From NCBI GenBank assembly GCA_019166125.1, contig JAHTBO010000011.1:1-64000 (forward strand): a stretch of 64,000 nt of DNA, in the 5' to 3' direction. The position numbers and the translations under genes were made by a program. This document shows, piece after piece, positions 42,554 through 51,238 of this stretch (positions are counted from its first letter, which is position 1; each line of letters begins with the position of its first letter). This DNA is from Alcaligenaceae bacterium CGII-47 (GTDB lineage: Bacteria > Pseudomonadota > Gammaproteobacteria > Burkholderiales > Burkholderiaceae_B). The notes below the pieces were generated by a model, which saw only the letters and a program-made list of their open reading frames with translations, was not told where the DNA came from and made no database searches.

Positions 42554-44008
42554 TTAGAACGGGTAATGGCGCGGTGTGGTTTGCACCGTTATCCAGCGTA
42601 AATCAGTAAAGGCCTCGATGCCTGCCTTACCGCCGAAGCGCCCAATTCCGCTTGCCTTGACCCCACCAAAGGGCATTTGTGGCTCGTCATGCACCGTCGG
42701 GCCATTGACGTGGCAAATCCCTGTTTGCAGACGGTTGGCCACCTGTATGGCGCGGGCCAGATCGCCTCCGATCACCGCCGAGGACAAGCCATACGCATTG
42801 TCATTCGCGCAGGCGATTGCCTCCTCGACCCCGCGCACGCGCACAATGCCTTTGACTGGCCCGAATGTCTCGTCATTATATATACGCATTGTTGGGGTGA
42901 CATGATCAAGCAACGTCGCGGGCATCAAGGTGCTGTCCGCCTTGCCCCCACATAACAACTGAGCGCCTTTGGCCAGCGCATCATCAATCATGGCGTTACA
43001 GCGCTCGACCGTCGCCATATCCACAACCGAGCCCAGCACCACCGCGCCTTCGCGTGGATCCCCCATGGGCAGACTGCTTGCCTTGCTTGCCAGACGGGCG
43101 ACAAACTCATCAGCGATACGCTCGTCAACGATGATGCGTTCCGTTGACATACAGATCTGACCAGAGTTGGCAAAGGCGCCAAATGCTGCGGCATTCACCG
43201 CCATGTCCATATCCGCGTCATCCAGAATCACCAAAGGCGCCTTGCCGCCCAGCTCGAGTACGACAGGCTTGAGATGCTCGGCGCAGACGCGGGCGATGAT
43301 TCGTCCGACATGGGTTGAACCGGTGAAATTCACGCGGCGCACGGCGGGATGCGCGATCATGGCCTCTACGACTGCAGCGGCATCAGACGGCGCATTCGTA
43401 ATGAAATTCACCACCCCCGGTGGAAAGCCCGCATCCTGCAAGGCTTCGATAATCAGGCCGTGCGTTGCCGGGCACATTTCAGAGCCTTTAAGCACCACCG
43501 TATTGCCACAGGCCAGCGGGGCGGCGATCGCCCGCACGCCAAGGATAATCGGCGCATTCCACGGCGCCATACCCAGCACCACCCCTGCAGGCTGGCGCAC
43601 ACCCATGGCAAGGTTGCCTGGTACATCCGAGGGAATAATCTCGCCGCCCAGCTGGGTTGTCAGGGACGCGGCCTCGCGCAGGGTTCCAGCCGCAAGCTGC
43701 ACGTTAAATCCCGCCCACATGGCGGACGAACCGGTCTCTGCGGCCATCGCGGCGATAAACGCCGGACCTTTGGCCTCGAGTGCGTCGGCCGCCTTATTCA
43801 GCAAATTACGCCGAATGCCCGGGCCCGTTGCAGACCAGGCGACAAATGCCTGACTTGCCGCCTCGACGGCAGCCAGCGCATCCTGCACCGTGGCGGCTGG
43901 CGCGCTGGTCGCGACACTGCCATCGAGCGGATTGCGCCGCTCGAACGTCGCGCTGTTAGAGGCCTTGCGGCGCTCACCATTAATCAGAATTGAAATTGTG
44001 CTCATCAT
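42554..44008 (-). CDS. NAD(P)-dependent aromatic aldehyde dehydrogenase
   Basis: A 484-residue ALDH-superfamily enzyme. VLGMAPWNAPIILGVRAIAAPLACGNTVVLKGSEMCPATHG holds the catalytic Asn and cofactor Lys, VNFTGSTHVGRII the Rossmann turn, VLELGGKAPLVILDDADMD the general-base Glu and NSGQICMSTERIIVDE the catalytic Cys. The subgroup pattern (ALACGNTVVLKGSEMCPATH) is that of vanillin, salicylaldehyde and benzaldehyde dehydrogenases. The AGGAG ribosome site is 4 bp from the first ATG and 7 bp from an immediately following one at 44005. It would oxidise the aldehyde produced by the decarboxylase encoded 35 bp upstream. Confidence 0.88.
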   Translation of the reverse strand: MMSTISILINGERRKASNSATFERRNPLDGSVATSAPAATVQDALAAVEAASQAFVAWSATGPGIRRNLLNKAADALEAKGPAFIAAMAAETGSSAMWAGFNVQLAAGTLREAASLTTQLGGEIIPSDVPGNLAMGVRQPAGVVLGMAPWNAPIILGVRAIAAPLACGNTVVLKGSEMCPATHGLIIEALQDAGFPPGVVNFITNAPSDAAAVVEAMIAHPAVRRVNFTGSTHVGRIIARVCAEHLKPVVLELGGKAPLVILDDADMDMAVNAAAFGAFANSGQICMSTERIIVDERIADEFVARLASKASSLPMGDPREGAVVLGSVVDMATVERCNAMIDDALAKGAQLLCGGKADSTLMPATLLDHVTPTMRIYNDETFGPVKGIVRVRGVEEAIACANDNAYGLSSAVIGGDLARAIQVANRLQTGICHVNGPTVHDEPQMPFGGVKASGIGRFGGKAGIEAFTDLRWITVQTTPRHYPF

Positions 44009-44043
44009 GTCGCTCCTAGAAAGTAGACGTCGATCCGGGTCGC

Positions 44044-45633
44044 TTAGGCGACCTCAATTTCCAACAAAATAGGTTGTGTGGCTGCGAGTGCCTGACGTAA
44101 AACATCGGGCAGTTGCGCCGCATCACTCACCCTGAGCGCGTCACACCCATGGCCGCGCGCCAGCGCAACAAAATCAAGATCTGGCAGATCCGTACCCTGA
44201 AGCTCGGCCCCAGGGGTGAACCCATAAACCGGCGCGAATTCCTGTAACGCCGCATAGCGGCGGTTATTAAGAATCAAAAAGGTGATCGGCAGATTCAACT
44301 GTACAGCGCTCCACAAGCCCTGGATCGTGTACATGCTGGAGCCATCGCCCAGGACACCAATGATTTTCTTATCGGGTTTGGCCAGTGCCACCCCCACCGC
44401 CGCCGGCAGACCGAAACCCAGGCCGCCACTACACATGGTGTAGAACGTCTCGGACTGGGTGATGGGCAGATAGCGCTGCATGATCGGACGGGCACTGGGT
44501 GCCTCTTCGACCACAATAGAGTCGGGGGCCCGCACCTCGGCGAGCGTCTGCAATACATAGGCCACCGACATCAGCGCCGAGGGCTCAGCCCGTGGGGCAG
44601 GCACGCGCGCGGCGGGTGCCGAGCGTTCGGGGGGGGCAGGACGCGCCAACAAGGCCTCTGTGCCTAAACGTACACTACCGACCGCAGCCGTGCCCACCGG
44701 CGCCCAGGCCGCGATGGTCGGATCATCGATCAACTGTGCAAGACGGCAGCCCTGGGGCAGATGAGGCCCAAACCCCTCGACATGATAGGTAAACGCTGCC
44801 GCACCAACGGCAAATACCATATCGTGTCCGCCCAACAATTGGACAATTCGCTCGCGCATCGCGGGCAGGAATCCAGCAAAGAGCGGGTGATCCTCAGGGA
44901 AGCCGCAACGCCCCGACATCGGCGCAACCCAGACCGAGGCACGATGCCGTTCCGCCAGGGCCACAAGCTGATCCCAGGCCTGATCCCGATCCACGGCGGC
45001 ACCCACCACAAACGCCGGACGCTGGGCAGCGTCAAGCATGTCGCCGATCTCAGTCATCACCTCGGGCTCAGGGGCAATCCGGGTACTTACGCGGCGTGGC
45101 GCCACCGGCTCGCAGCGCTGCGCCCAATCATCGGCAGGCACCGATACCAGCACCGGGCCGCGCGGCTGCTGCATCGCGATGTAATAGGCGCGAGCAATGG
45201 CCAGCGGGACATCTTCGGCGCGCGCGGGTTCGATACTCCATTTCACATAAGGCTTAGGCAGCTCAGTGGCTTGACTAGAGAACAAAAAGGGATCGAAAGG
45301 TAGGATGGAACGCGATTGCTGCCCTGCCGTGATCACCAGCGGCGTGCGGTTCTTGTGCGCGGTAAAAATACTGCCCATCGCATGGCCAACGCCCACTGCC
45401 GAATGCAAATTGATAAAAGCAGCGTTATGGGTGGCCTGAGCATAACCGTCGGCCATGCCCACCGCCACCGCCTCCTGGAGGCCCAGTACATAACGAAAAT
45501 CCTCTGGATAATCCAGAAACAACCCCAGCTCGGTGGAGCCTGGATTACCGAATATCGTTGTCATCCCAAAGTCACGCAGCAATGCCAGAACTGCTTCGCG
45601 CACCGTCGTCGTCACCGTCAACGCCTTTTGCAT
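44044..45633 (-). CDS. mdlC: Benzoylformate decarboxylase-like ThDP enzyme
   Basis: A 529-residue thiamine-diphosphate enzyme. IFGNPGSTELGLFLDYPEDFRYVLGLQEAVAVGMADGYA carries the catalytic Glu, INLHSAVGVGHAMGSI a His region typical of benzoylformate decarboxylase, and GDGSSMYTIQGLWSAVQLNLPITFLILNN is the full GDG-N-N cofactor motif. The active-site pattern (NPGSTEL, LHSAVGVGHAMG) is closer to MdlC than to acetolactate synthase. The ATG at 45633 has GAGGAAG upstream; a start at 45663 adds ten non-family residues. It should convert benzoylformate or an analogue to the aldehyde used by the next enzyme. It heads the operon and is divergent from a LysR gene. Confidence 0.87.
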   Translation of the reverse strand: MQKALTVTTTVREAVLALLRDFGMTTIFGNPGSTELGLFLDYPEDFRYVLGLQEAVAVGMADGYAQATHNAAFINLHSAVGVGHAMGSIFTAHKNRTPLVITAGQQSRSILPFDPFLFSSQATELPKPYVKWSIEPARAEDVPLAIARAYYIAMQQPRGPVLVSVPADDWAQRCEPVAPRRVSTRIAPEPEVMTEIGDMLDAAQRPAFVVGAAVDRDQAWDQLVALAERHRASVWVAPMSGRCGFPEDHPLFAGFLPAMRERIVQLLGGHDMVFAVGAAAFTYHVEGFGPHLPQGCRLAQLIDDPTIAAWAPVGTAAVGSVRLGTEALLARPAPPERSAPAARVPAPRAEPSALMSVAYVLQTLAEVRAPDSIVVEEAPSARPIMQRYLPITQSETFYTMCSGGLGFGLPAAVGVALAKPDKKIIGVLGDGSSMYTIQGLWSAVQLNLPITFLILNNRRYAALQEFAPVYGFTPGAELQGTDLPDLDFVALARGHGCDALRVSDAAQLPDVLRQALAATQPILLEIEVA

Positions 45634-45665
45634 CTTTGTCTTCCTCGCTCTCCGAGAGAGCATAA

Positions 45666-45681
45666 CGCTAATATATTAGCG
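45666..45681. promoter_or_regulatory. 16 bp perfect palindrome CGCTAATATATTAGCG
   Basis: Located 33 bp upstream of the mdlC-like start and 109 bp upstream of the LysR start. It contains an AT-rich centre with symmetric arms, fitting the T-N11-A form of LysR sites. An operator for the divergent LysR protein is the simplest reading. Confidence 0.5.
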
Positions 45682-45790
45682 GTAAGTAAATATTACACTA
45701 ACATCTAAGGTAGATCTATCGTTGGATGTCATGGTCTATCGCCGGGTGATATAAATCAATAAAATGAAGCAAATAACTTTTATTAGATAA

Positions 45791-46708
45791 ATGCATATCA
45801 GAGATATCGACCTCAATTTGCTCCGGCTATTTGACGCGGTCTATAACGCTCGCAATGTCAGCCGTGCTGCCATCGCACTCGATTTGACTCAGCCCGCAGT
45901 CAGCCAGGGCCTGACACGGCTTAGAAACTGGCTGGGGGACCCTCTATTCATTCGGGGGGCGGGCGGCGTGACGCCAACGCCACGCGCCGACCGATTGGCG
46001 GGCCCGATCCATGACGCCTTGCACGCCCTGGAGGGCGCAATCTTCGAATCAGGATCCTTTGACCCCAGTCAATCGCGCAAGGTGTTTCGCCTGCACATGA
46101 CGGATATCGGCGAGGGGCGATTTTTACCTGCACTGATCAATGCAGTACGTCAGCTCGCGCCACATGCCCGCATCGAGACCCTCCCTATCCCGGGAAGTGA
46201 ACTAGAACAAGCCCTGGACCGGGGCCGCATCGATCTGGCATTCGGCTTCCTGCCTTTGCTCGCCAACACACGCCGAGCAAAGCTTTTTTCAGATCGATAT
46301 ATTGTTCTCATGCGTCGCGGGCATCCATTTGTCACACAGTCTGGGCATCAGCTCATCCGGCTGTACGATATGCAACAGCTGGACTTTATCTCTGTGCGCA
46401 CGCACGCCTATACGATCCGCACACTACAGGCTCTAAACCTTGAGTACCGCATTCGACTGACGACCGAGCATTTCATGGCCTTGCCCGCTATTATCCAAGC
46501 CACCGACCTGGCCGTCATCATGCCGCACAATATCGCGCAGGCGTTTCCCTCGAATGATCAATACGCCATCCTGGACGCTGTATTTCCCATGCGTGACTTT
46601 GAGGTTTCCATCCACTGGAGCCAACGCCATGACGCAGACCCATCCAATCAGTGGTTACGCCACATTGTTCTGGACCTCTACGCGCAGGGCGATTGTAGGG
46701 CGAACTAA
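45791..46708 (+). CDS. LysR-family transcriptional regulator
   Basis: A 305-residue LysR protein. The HTH is at about 7-65 (DLNLLRLFDAVYNARNVSRAAIALDLTQPAVSQGLTRLRNWLGDPLFIRGAGGVTPTPRA), as in the NodD/LinR-like subgroup (DLNLL, PAVS). The effector domain contains FRLHMTDIGEGRFLPALINAVRQLAP and DLAFGFLPLL. It is divergent from the mdlC-like operon and likely activates it in response to an aryl acid; the palindrome at 45666-45681 is a candidate site. Confidence 0.88.
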   Translation: MHIRDIDLNLLRLFDAVYNARNVSRAAIALDLTQPAVSQGLTRLRNWLGDPLFIRGAGGVTPTPRADRLAGPIHDALHALEGAIFESGSFDPSQSRKVFRLHMTDIGEGRFLPALINAVRQLAPHARIETLPIPGSELEQALDRGRIDLAFGFLPLLANTRRAKLFSDRYIVLMRRGHPFVTQSGHQLIRLYDMQQLDFISVRTHAYTIRTLQALNLEYRIRLTTEHFMALPAIIQATDLAVIMPHNIAQAFPSNDQYAILDAVFPMRDFEVSIHWSQRHDADPSNQWLRHIVLDLYAQGDCRAN

Positions 46709-46721
46709 GCCGACACGGCAG

Positions 46722-46737
46722 GCCTATTAAGGCTTTT
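46722..46737 (+). terminator. Short hairpin with T-run after lysR
   Basis: GCCT-ATTA-AGGC (46722-46733) followed by TTTT, 13 bp after the LysR stop. The stem has only 4 bp, so it would be a weak intrinsic terminator at best. Confidence 0.3.
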
Positions 46738-46842
46738 GAACAAGATTGAACCCCATATAATCAGTAGTTACTAAAATCAACAAAGTTATCCGTGGCGTCA
46801 TCTCAGGCCCTGGGTAGCCCTCTATCACGCTACGAGGTCGAC

Positions 46843-48603
46843 ATGAGGAATTTCAAGATTGGCACCCGGCTCACCCTGGGATTCGGCCTGATTATTGTTC
46901 TGCTGCTGGTCATGAGCGCGATCGGTATGTGGCGCATGATGGATACTCAAGCAGGAAACCAGGAACTTCAGCGACGCCAGCAATCCAACGCCTTGATCTT
47001 GCAGTGGGCGCGCCAGGTCGAAGTCCATGCCAATCAGGCGCTAGCCAGCGCCAATCTGACGAATCCCGACGTACTAAGCACCTTCAAAAACGGGATGGCC
47101 GCCTCTGACCAAAGATCCCGTGATATTCGCACGCAGCTTGAACCATTACTGCACCACCCCGAGGTCATCCAGCTATACCAGGATGGGCTCCAGATCCAAT
47201 CCACTTACACCAAAGGGCTTGACCAGGCATTCAAGGACCTCGAGAACGGCGAATACGCCAAGGCCGATCAGTTCTTTAATAAGGAAATGCCCCAGATTAC
47301 CCAGGCATATATCCAAAGCATCGATCAACTCAGCACACGTCAAAGCGAGCTGCTGCGTGGGCAGTTTGTCGAAGCCAGCCAAAAAAACACGCTGGGCGAG
47401 ACAATTCTGATCGCTGCGACCCTCCTCGCTCTGCTGATCGGACCGCTGTTCGGGTTTCTAGTCACACGCTCGATCACGCACCCCCTGCGCCGCGCCGTCA
47501 CCGTGGCTGAAGGGGTGGCCAAGCGCGACCTCAGACAGCGCGCCGAGGTACAGGGCAAGGACGAGATCAGCAGCCTGGAACGCGCCCTGCAAGGCATGGT
47601 CAACAGCCTGCAGGACGTCGTAGGCGAGGTGCGCACCGGCGCCCACTCCATCGCCACCGCCGCCGCTCAGATCTCTACAGGCAACCTGGACCTATCCTCG
47701 CGCACCGAAGAGCAGGCAAGCTCGCTCGCCCAGACCGCCGCCACCATGGAACAGCTCACCGCCACAGTGCGCCAAAACGCGGATAACACGCAGCAGGCCA
47801 ATACCCTGGCCTCGGCTGCCGCCAAGGTGGCATCCGAGGGCGGCACGGTCGTCGCCGAGGTCGTCCACACCATGAGCGAGATCAACAGCAAATCCAAGCA
47901 GGTTGCAGACATCCTGGGCGTCATCGACAGCATTGCGTTCCAGACCAATATCCTCGCCTTGAATGCAGCCGTCGAGGCTGCCCGTGCAGGCGAGCAGGGG
48001 CGCGGCTTTGCCGTGGTTGCCTCCGAGGTACGGGCCCTCGCACAGCGCAGCGCCACCGCCGCCAAGGAAATCAAGACCCTGATCGACGCTTCGGTCTCAG
48101 CAACCACCAAGGGTAACGAGCAGGTCACACGCGCTGGCACCACAATGGAGGAGATCGTCACCGGCATCAACCGCGTCACCGACATCATGGGCGAAATCAG
48201 CGCTGCCAACCGCGAACAGACAACCGGCATCGAGGAAATCAACTCCGCTGTCATGCAGATGGACGACGTCACGCGCCAGAACGCCAGCCTGGTCGAAGAG
48301 TCCGCCGCTGCCGCCTCAAGCCTTCAGGATCAGGCCGAGACGTTAGCCACCCTGGTTGGGACATTTCATCTGACTAGCAGCCATAGTGCCCCCGAGACAC
48401 CTCGCGCGACACGTCCCCAGGCCAATAAGCCCCATGGCGCGACCAACGGGGCCGCACGCATCCCCTCGCTACCAGAAAAATCGGTCGGGCCAGCCGCTCA
48501 TCGGCCAAAGCCTGCTGCCGCCCCCAGCCCTGCCGCTGCCCCCAAGCGCACACCCGCATTGCGCGCACCTGAACCTGCAACAGAGGAATGGACGGAATTC
48601 TGA
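46843..48603 (+). CDS. Methyl-accepting chemotaxis protein
   Basis: A 586-residue chemoreceptor. Its N-terminus [28 protein letters not shown] is typical. The start at ATG 46843 has GAGG 6 bp upstream, preferred over a GTG at 46792. A periplasmic four-helix-bundle ligand domain (about 35-190) is followed by a second TM ([24 protein letters not shown]), HAMP and a signalling domain with [15 protein letters not shown] and the hairpin tip [44 protein letters not shown]. It ends EEWTEF, a likely CheR-binding pentapeptide. It is followed closely by a Liv-type binding protein, which may deliver the ligand. Confidence 0.92.
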   Translation: MRNFKIGTRLTLGFGLIIVLLLVMSAIGMWRMMDTQAGNQELQRRQQSNALILQWARQVEVHANQALASANLTNPDVLSTFKNGMAASDQRSRDIRTQLEPLLHHPEVIQLYQDGLQIQSTYTKGLDQAFKDLENGEYAKADQFFNKEMPQITQAYIQSIDQLSTRQSELLRGQFVEASQKNTLGETILIAATLLALLIGPLFGFLVTRSITHPLRRAVTVAEGVAKRDLRQRAEVQGKDEISSLERALQGMVNSLQDVVGEVRTGAHSIATAAAQISTGNLDLSSRTEEQASSLAQTAATMEQLTATVRQNADNTQQANTLASAAAKVASEGGTVVAEVVHTMSEINSKSKQVADILGVIDSIAFQTNILALNAAVEAARAGEQGRGFAVVASEVRALAQRSATAAKEIKTLIDASVSATTKGNEQVTRAGTTMEEIVTGINRVTDIMGEISAANREQTTGIEEINSAVMQMDDVTRQNASLVEESAAAASSLQDQAETLATLVGTFHLTSSHSAPETPRATRPQANKPHGATNGAARIPSLPEKSVGPAAHRPKPAAAPSPAAAPKRTPALRAPEPATEEWTEF

Positions 48604-48664
48604 TTACAATCATCAGATGCGCCTGGCTTGGGCCAGGCATCTCATTCCGACCCAGGAGACTCGT

Positions 48665-49813
48665 GTGGTTATCAAGCACCTTGTTGCAGGCTTCACCCTA
48701 TTGGCGGCATTCGGCGTAGCGCCTGCCTTGGCCCAGGTCAAGGTCGGCGTCGTGGCCTCCGCCACCGGCCCGACCGCTCTGGTGGGCATCCCCCAAAAGA
48801 ACACCGTCGCGCTATTACCCACCCGGGCGGGTGACCTGACGATTGAATACATCGCCCTGGATGATGCCAGCGATCCCACCCAGAGCGTCACGGCATTCAA
48901 AAAACTGATCAATGAGGAAAAGGTCGACGCCCTGATTGGCCCCACCGGCTCGCCCAACTCGATGAGCGTGCTGCAATTCGCCGCTGAATCCGGCACGCCC
49001 ATGCTTGCACCGGTCGGGGCTGCCTCGGTCGTGCTACCCATGACACCAGAGAAAAAATGGGCCTTTAAAACCACCCAGAATACAGACATCATCGCCCACG
49101 CCCTGGTACAGGATATGCTGGCTCGCCACATTCAAACACTGGGATTCATCGGCTTTGCCGATGCTTACGGGGACGACTGGTTCAATGTCATCACCGCCTT
49201 GGCCCGCGCCAATAACATCAACATCGTTGCGACGGAACGCTACCAGCGCTCCGACAGCTCGGTGACGGGGCAGGCGCTCAAGCTCTTATCCGCCAAGCCC
49301 GACGCCATTCTGGTCGCTGGCACGGGGGCCGCTGCGGCCCTGCCACAGACCACACTTGTCAAACAAGGCTACAAGGGTCAGTTCTATCAGACTCACGGTG
49401 CTGCACTTCCCGCATTTCTAAAGTTCGGCGGCCAGGAGGTCGAAGGGACAATTCTGGCCGCCAGTCTGATGCTAGTGCTCCCAGAGGTTGCCGATAGCAA
49501 TCCGTCCAAGCCCATCGTCGAGGATTACATTCGTCGCTATAAGGCAATGTATGGCGAGGTCCCCGCAACGTTCGGTGCGAATGTCTATGATGCGGGCCTG
49601 CTGCTGGCGCAGGCGATTCCAATCGCTGCAAAATCCGCTAAGCCAGGCACACCAGCGTTCCGTGCCGCACTGCGCGATGCACTAGAGCAGACGCACGAGT
49701 TAGTGGCGACTCAGGGGGTCTACAACATGAGCCCCGAGGACCATAGCGGATTCGACGAGCGGGGGCGTGAGCTGATTACGGTCAAGAACGGGACTTGGGT
49801 GTTGTTGAAGTAG
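48665..49813 (+). CDS. Branched-chain amino acid-type ABC substrate-binding protein
   Basis: A 382-residue periplasmic protein of the LivJ/LivK (Peripla_BP_6) family. It starts at GTG 48665 with AGGAG (48654-48658), giving a signal peptide VIKHLVAGFTLLAAFGVAPALAQ; a longer frame extends back into the chemoreceptor gene and is not coding there. The mature part is KVGVVASATGPTALVGIPQKNTVALLP, VDALIGPTGSPNSMSVLQFAAESGTPMLAPV, LGFIGFADAYGDDWFNV and AFGANVYDAGLLLAQAIP-like GANVYDAG. No ABC permease follows, so it may work with a distant Liv system or with the chemoreceptor. It is followed by the repeat region. Confidence 0.87.
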   Translation: MVIKHLVAGFTLLAAFGVAPALAQVKVGVVASATGPTALVGIPQKNTVALLPTRAGDLTIEYIALDDASDPTQSVTAFKKLINEEKVDALIGPTGSPNSMSVLQFAAESGTPMLAPVGAASVVLPMTPEKKWAFKTTQNTDIIAHALVQDMLARHIQTLGFIGFADAYGDDWFNVITALARANNINIVATERYQRSDSSVTGQALKLLSAKPDAILVAGTGAAAALPQTTLVKQGYKGQFYQTHGAALPAFLKFGGQEVEGTILAASLMLVLPEVADSNPSKPIVEDYIRRYKAMYGEVPATFGANVYDAGLLLAQAIPIAAKSAKPGTPAFRAALRDALEQTHELVATQGVYNMSPEDHSGFDERGRELITVKNGTWVLLK

Positions 49814-49822
49814 GTGTTCTTG

Positions 49823-49854
49823 GGTTATAGCTCGACGTGGTTATAGCTCGACGT
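49823..49854 (+). repeat. Tandem 16 bp direct repeat
   Basis: GGTTATAGCTCGACGT occurs twice back to back (49823-49838 and 49839-49854), directly after the binding-protein stop. The second copy runs into the left arm of the adjacent element. It might be a by-product of element insertion. Confidence 0.85.
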
Positions 49855-50056
49855 AGGCGGTGTGGTTCTCAGAAAACTGGCTCGTCGGACGGGTCGGCCT
49901 TCGGCCGACTACCCGGCGTCAGCACGTTACGCCGGGGCGGGGCCAAACTCGGGCCCGCTGGGCCCTCAAACAGTGCCCCCGCTTTATCCCGGCGCAACGC
50001 ACCGCCACCGGCCGCCCGAAAATCGCCTGTTTTCTGAGAACCACACCGCCTACGTC
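49850..50056 (+). repeat. Structured ~200 bp repeat element, copy 1
   Basis: The element is bounded by a perfect 28 bp inverted repeat (49850-49877 with 50029-50056). Inside are three hairpins: GTCGGCC-TTC-GGCCGAC (49893-49909), CCCGGCGT with ACGCCGGG (49912-49919, 49929-49936) and GGGCCC-GCT-GGGCCC (49951-49965). The core 49939-49968 is identical to the reverse complement of 50196-50225 in copy 2. The whole unit aligns with copy 2 in inverted orientation. It resembles a REP/MITE-like non-autonomous element. Confidence 0.8.
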
Positions 50057-50110
50057 TGACGAATATCGTGAGACTTAAAAACCCGGCACTCTGACGAACT
50101 GAGCTTCTCT

Positions 50111-50314
50111 TAGAGGTGGGGTGTGGCGCTAAGCGTGGCGCATTTCGGGTGGCCGTGGAAATTACGGTGATGCGAGATCAGGTGGGGACACTGTCTGAGG
50201 GCCCAGCGGGCCCGAGTTTGGCCCCACCCTCGCAGCGACGTGATTTACGCGGGGAGTCCGCCACAGGCGGACCCATCCGACTAAGCCAGGATTGGCGTCA
50301 CACCCCAGCTCCTA
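50111..50314 (-). repeat. Structured ~200 bp repeat element, copy 2 (inverted)
   Basis: Almost the same length as copy 1 and in opposite orientation. Imperfect outer inverted arms are at 50111-50129 and 50294-50314. Its first hairpin, read in the orientation of copy 1, is GTCCGCC-TGT-GGCGGAC (50256-50272 on the opposite strand). Compared with copy 1, both sides of one base pair have changed (G-C to C-G), keeping the stem. The third hairpin is identical. Both units begin with the pattern TAGG-G-TG-GGT. Confidence 0.75.
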
Positions 50315-50385
50315 CCGAGGCGCAACCTTGCCTCCGAGGCAAAACCAACTTTATTTAACCTGCCCGGTTACAAACACTGCAGCGT

Positions 50386-51180
50386 TTACAGCGCATCAAG
50401 TTTCTTTTGTAGTGCATCCAGCGGCAAGGCGCCGTTCACGCGCGTATTGTCTGCAAAGAACAACGCGGGGGTCCCCTGGATCTTGAGCTTGCGCCCTAAC
50501 TCCAGGTTAGCCTCGATGGGCGTATCGCACTGTGCCTCGGGGGCGGCCTTGCCGCTGATCATCCAGTCTTTCCAGGCCTGGGCGCGGTCGGCAGCGCACC
50601 ATATATTACGTGACTTGGTCGTTGAATCTGCACTCAGGATAGGAAATAGGAAGGTATAGACCGTCACGTTATCGACATCGGCCAAGGTCTGGTGCAGTTG
50701 CTTGCAATAGCCGCAATTCGGATCCTCGAATACCGCGAGCTGGCGCGAGCCGTCACCCTTGACCTGCTTGATCGCGCGCTCTAGGGGTAGGCTACTGAAG
50801 GCCACTTGCTGCAAAACCTCCAGACGCTCGGCCGTCAGGTCCTTGCGTGATTGGGCGTCAATCAGCGAGCCTTGCAACACATAATTGGCATCGACATCGG
50901 TATATAACAAGTCCAAACCCACCTGAATCTCGTACAGACCGGGCATGGGCGTCAGCCGCACCAGATCAACGCGAATACCGGGGAAACGCGACTCGAACTT
51001 TTGGGTAATCGCCTGTGCCTGCTCGGGGGCGAGCGTGGCGGTAGAGAGCACCTTGGCATCAGCCTGTTTTACCTGCTCGGTCTTTGGCGCGGTCGTCAGC
51101 ACGGCATCGCCTGCAGGGGCTGCCCAGACTGGGCCGGCACACAGCACAAAGGCAGCTGCCAGTAAATGGGAAATACGCAT
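50386..51180 (-). CDS. dsbC: Thiol:disulfide interchange protein DsbC
   Basis: A 264-residue periplasmic disulfide isomerase. The signal peptide is ISHLLAAAFVLCAGPVWAAP, the N-terminal dimerisation domain runs to about residue 100, and the thioredoxin-like domain carries the active site EDPNCGYCKQLHQTL (CGYC) and a second Cys pair (IWCAADRAQAW and EAQCDTPIE). GTPALFFADNTRVNG supplies the cis-Pro. The ATG at 51180 has AAGGA at a normal distance; the ATG two codons upstream is too close to that site. It works with DsbD to repair mis-paired disulfides. Confidence 0.93.
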   Translation of the reverse strand: MRISHLLAAAFVLCAGPVWAAPAGDAVLTTAPKTEQVKQADAKVLSTATLAPEQAQAITQKFESRFPGIRVDLVRLTPMPGLYEIQVGLDLLYTDVDANYVLQGSLIDAQSRKDLTAERLEVLQQVAFSSLPLERAIKQVKGDGSRQLAVFEDPNCGYCKQLHQTLADVDNVTVYTFLFPILSADSTTKSRNIWCAADRAQAWKDWMISGKAAPEAQCDTPIEANLELGRKLKIQGTPALFFADNTRVNGALPLDALQKKLDAL

Positions 51181-51238
51181 GTTCATCCTTGATTCAAACA
51201 CGATCACCGCGACACCCTGCCACGGTGATCAAAATTAA

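Larger units (their letters stand above)
49814..50385. other. Non-coding interval with structured repeats
   Basis: The 572 bp between the convergent binding-protein and dsbC genes has no supported gene. Short open frames occur in all phases of the repeats, but their translations are low-complexity shadows. It holds a 16 bp tandem duplication and two inverted copies of a roughly 200 bp element, both listed separately. Confidence 0.8.

Noticed and set aside
43167-43993. Two long plus-strand frames opposite the aldehyde dehydrogenase
   Set aside because: High-GC antisense openness; ALDH catalytic Cys and Glu motifs are on the minus strand.
48386-48664. 5' extension of the Liv-type binding-protein frame into the chemoreceptor gene
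   Set aside because: The GTG at 48665 has a good ribosome site and yields a normal signal peptide; the extension is out of frame with a real gene and Pro-rich.
49837-50078. Three overlapping small frames (about 65-72 codons) in the repeat region
   Set aside because: All three phases are open because of base composition; the sequence is explained by structured repeats.
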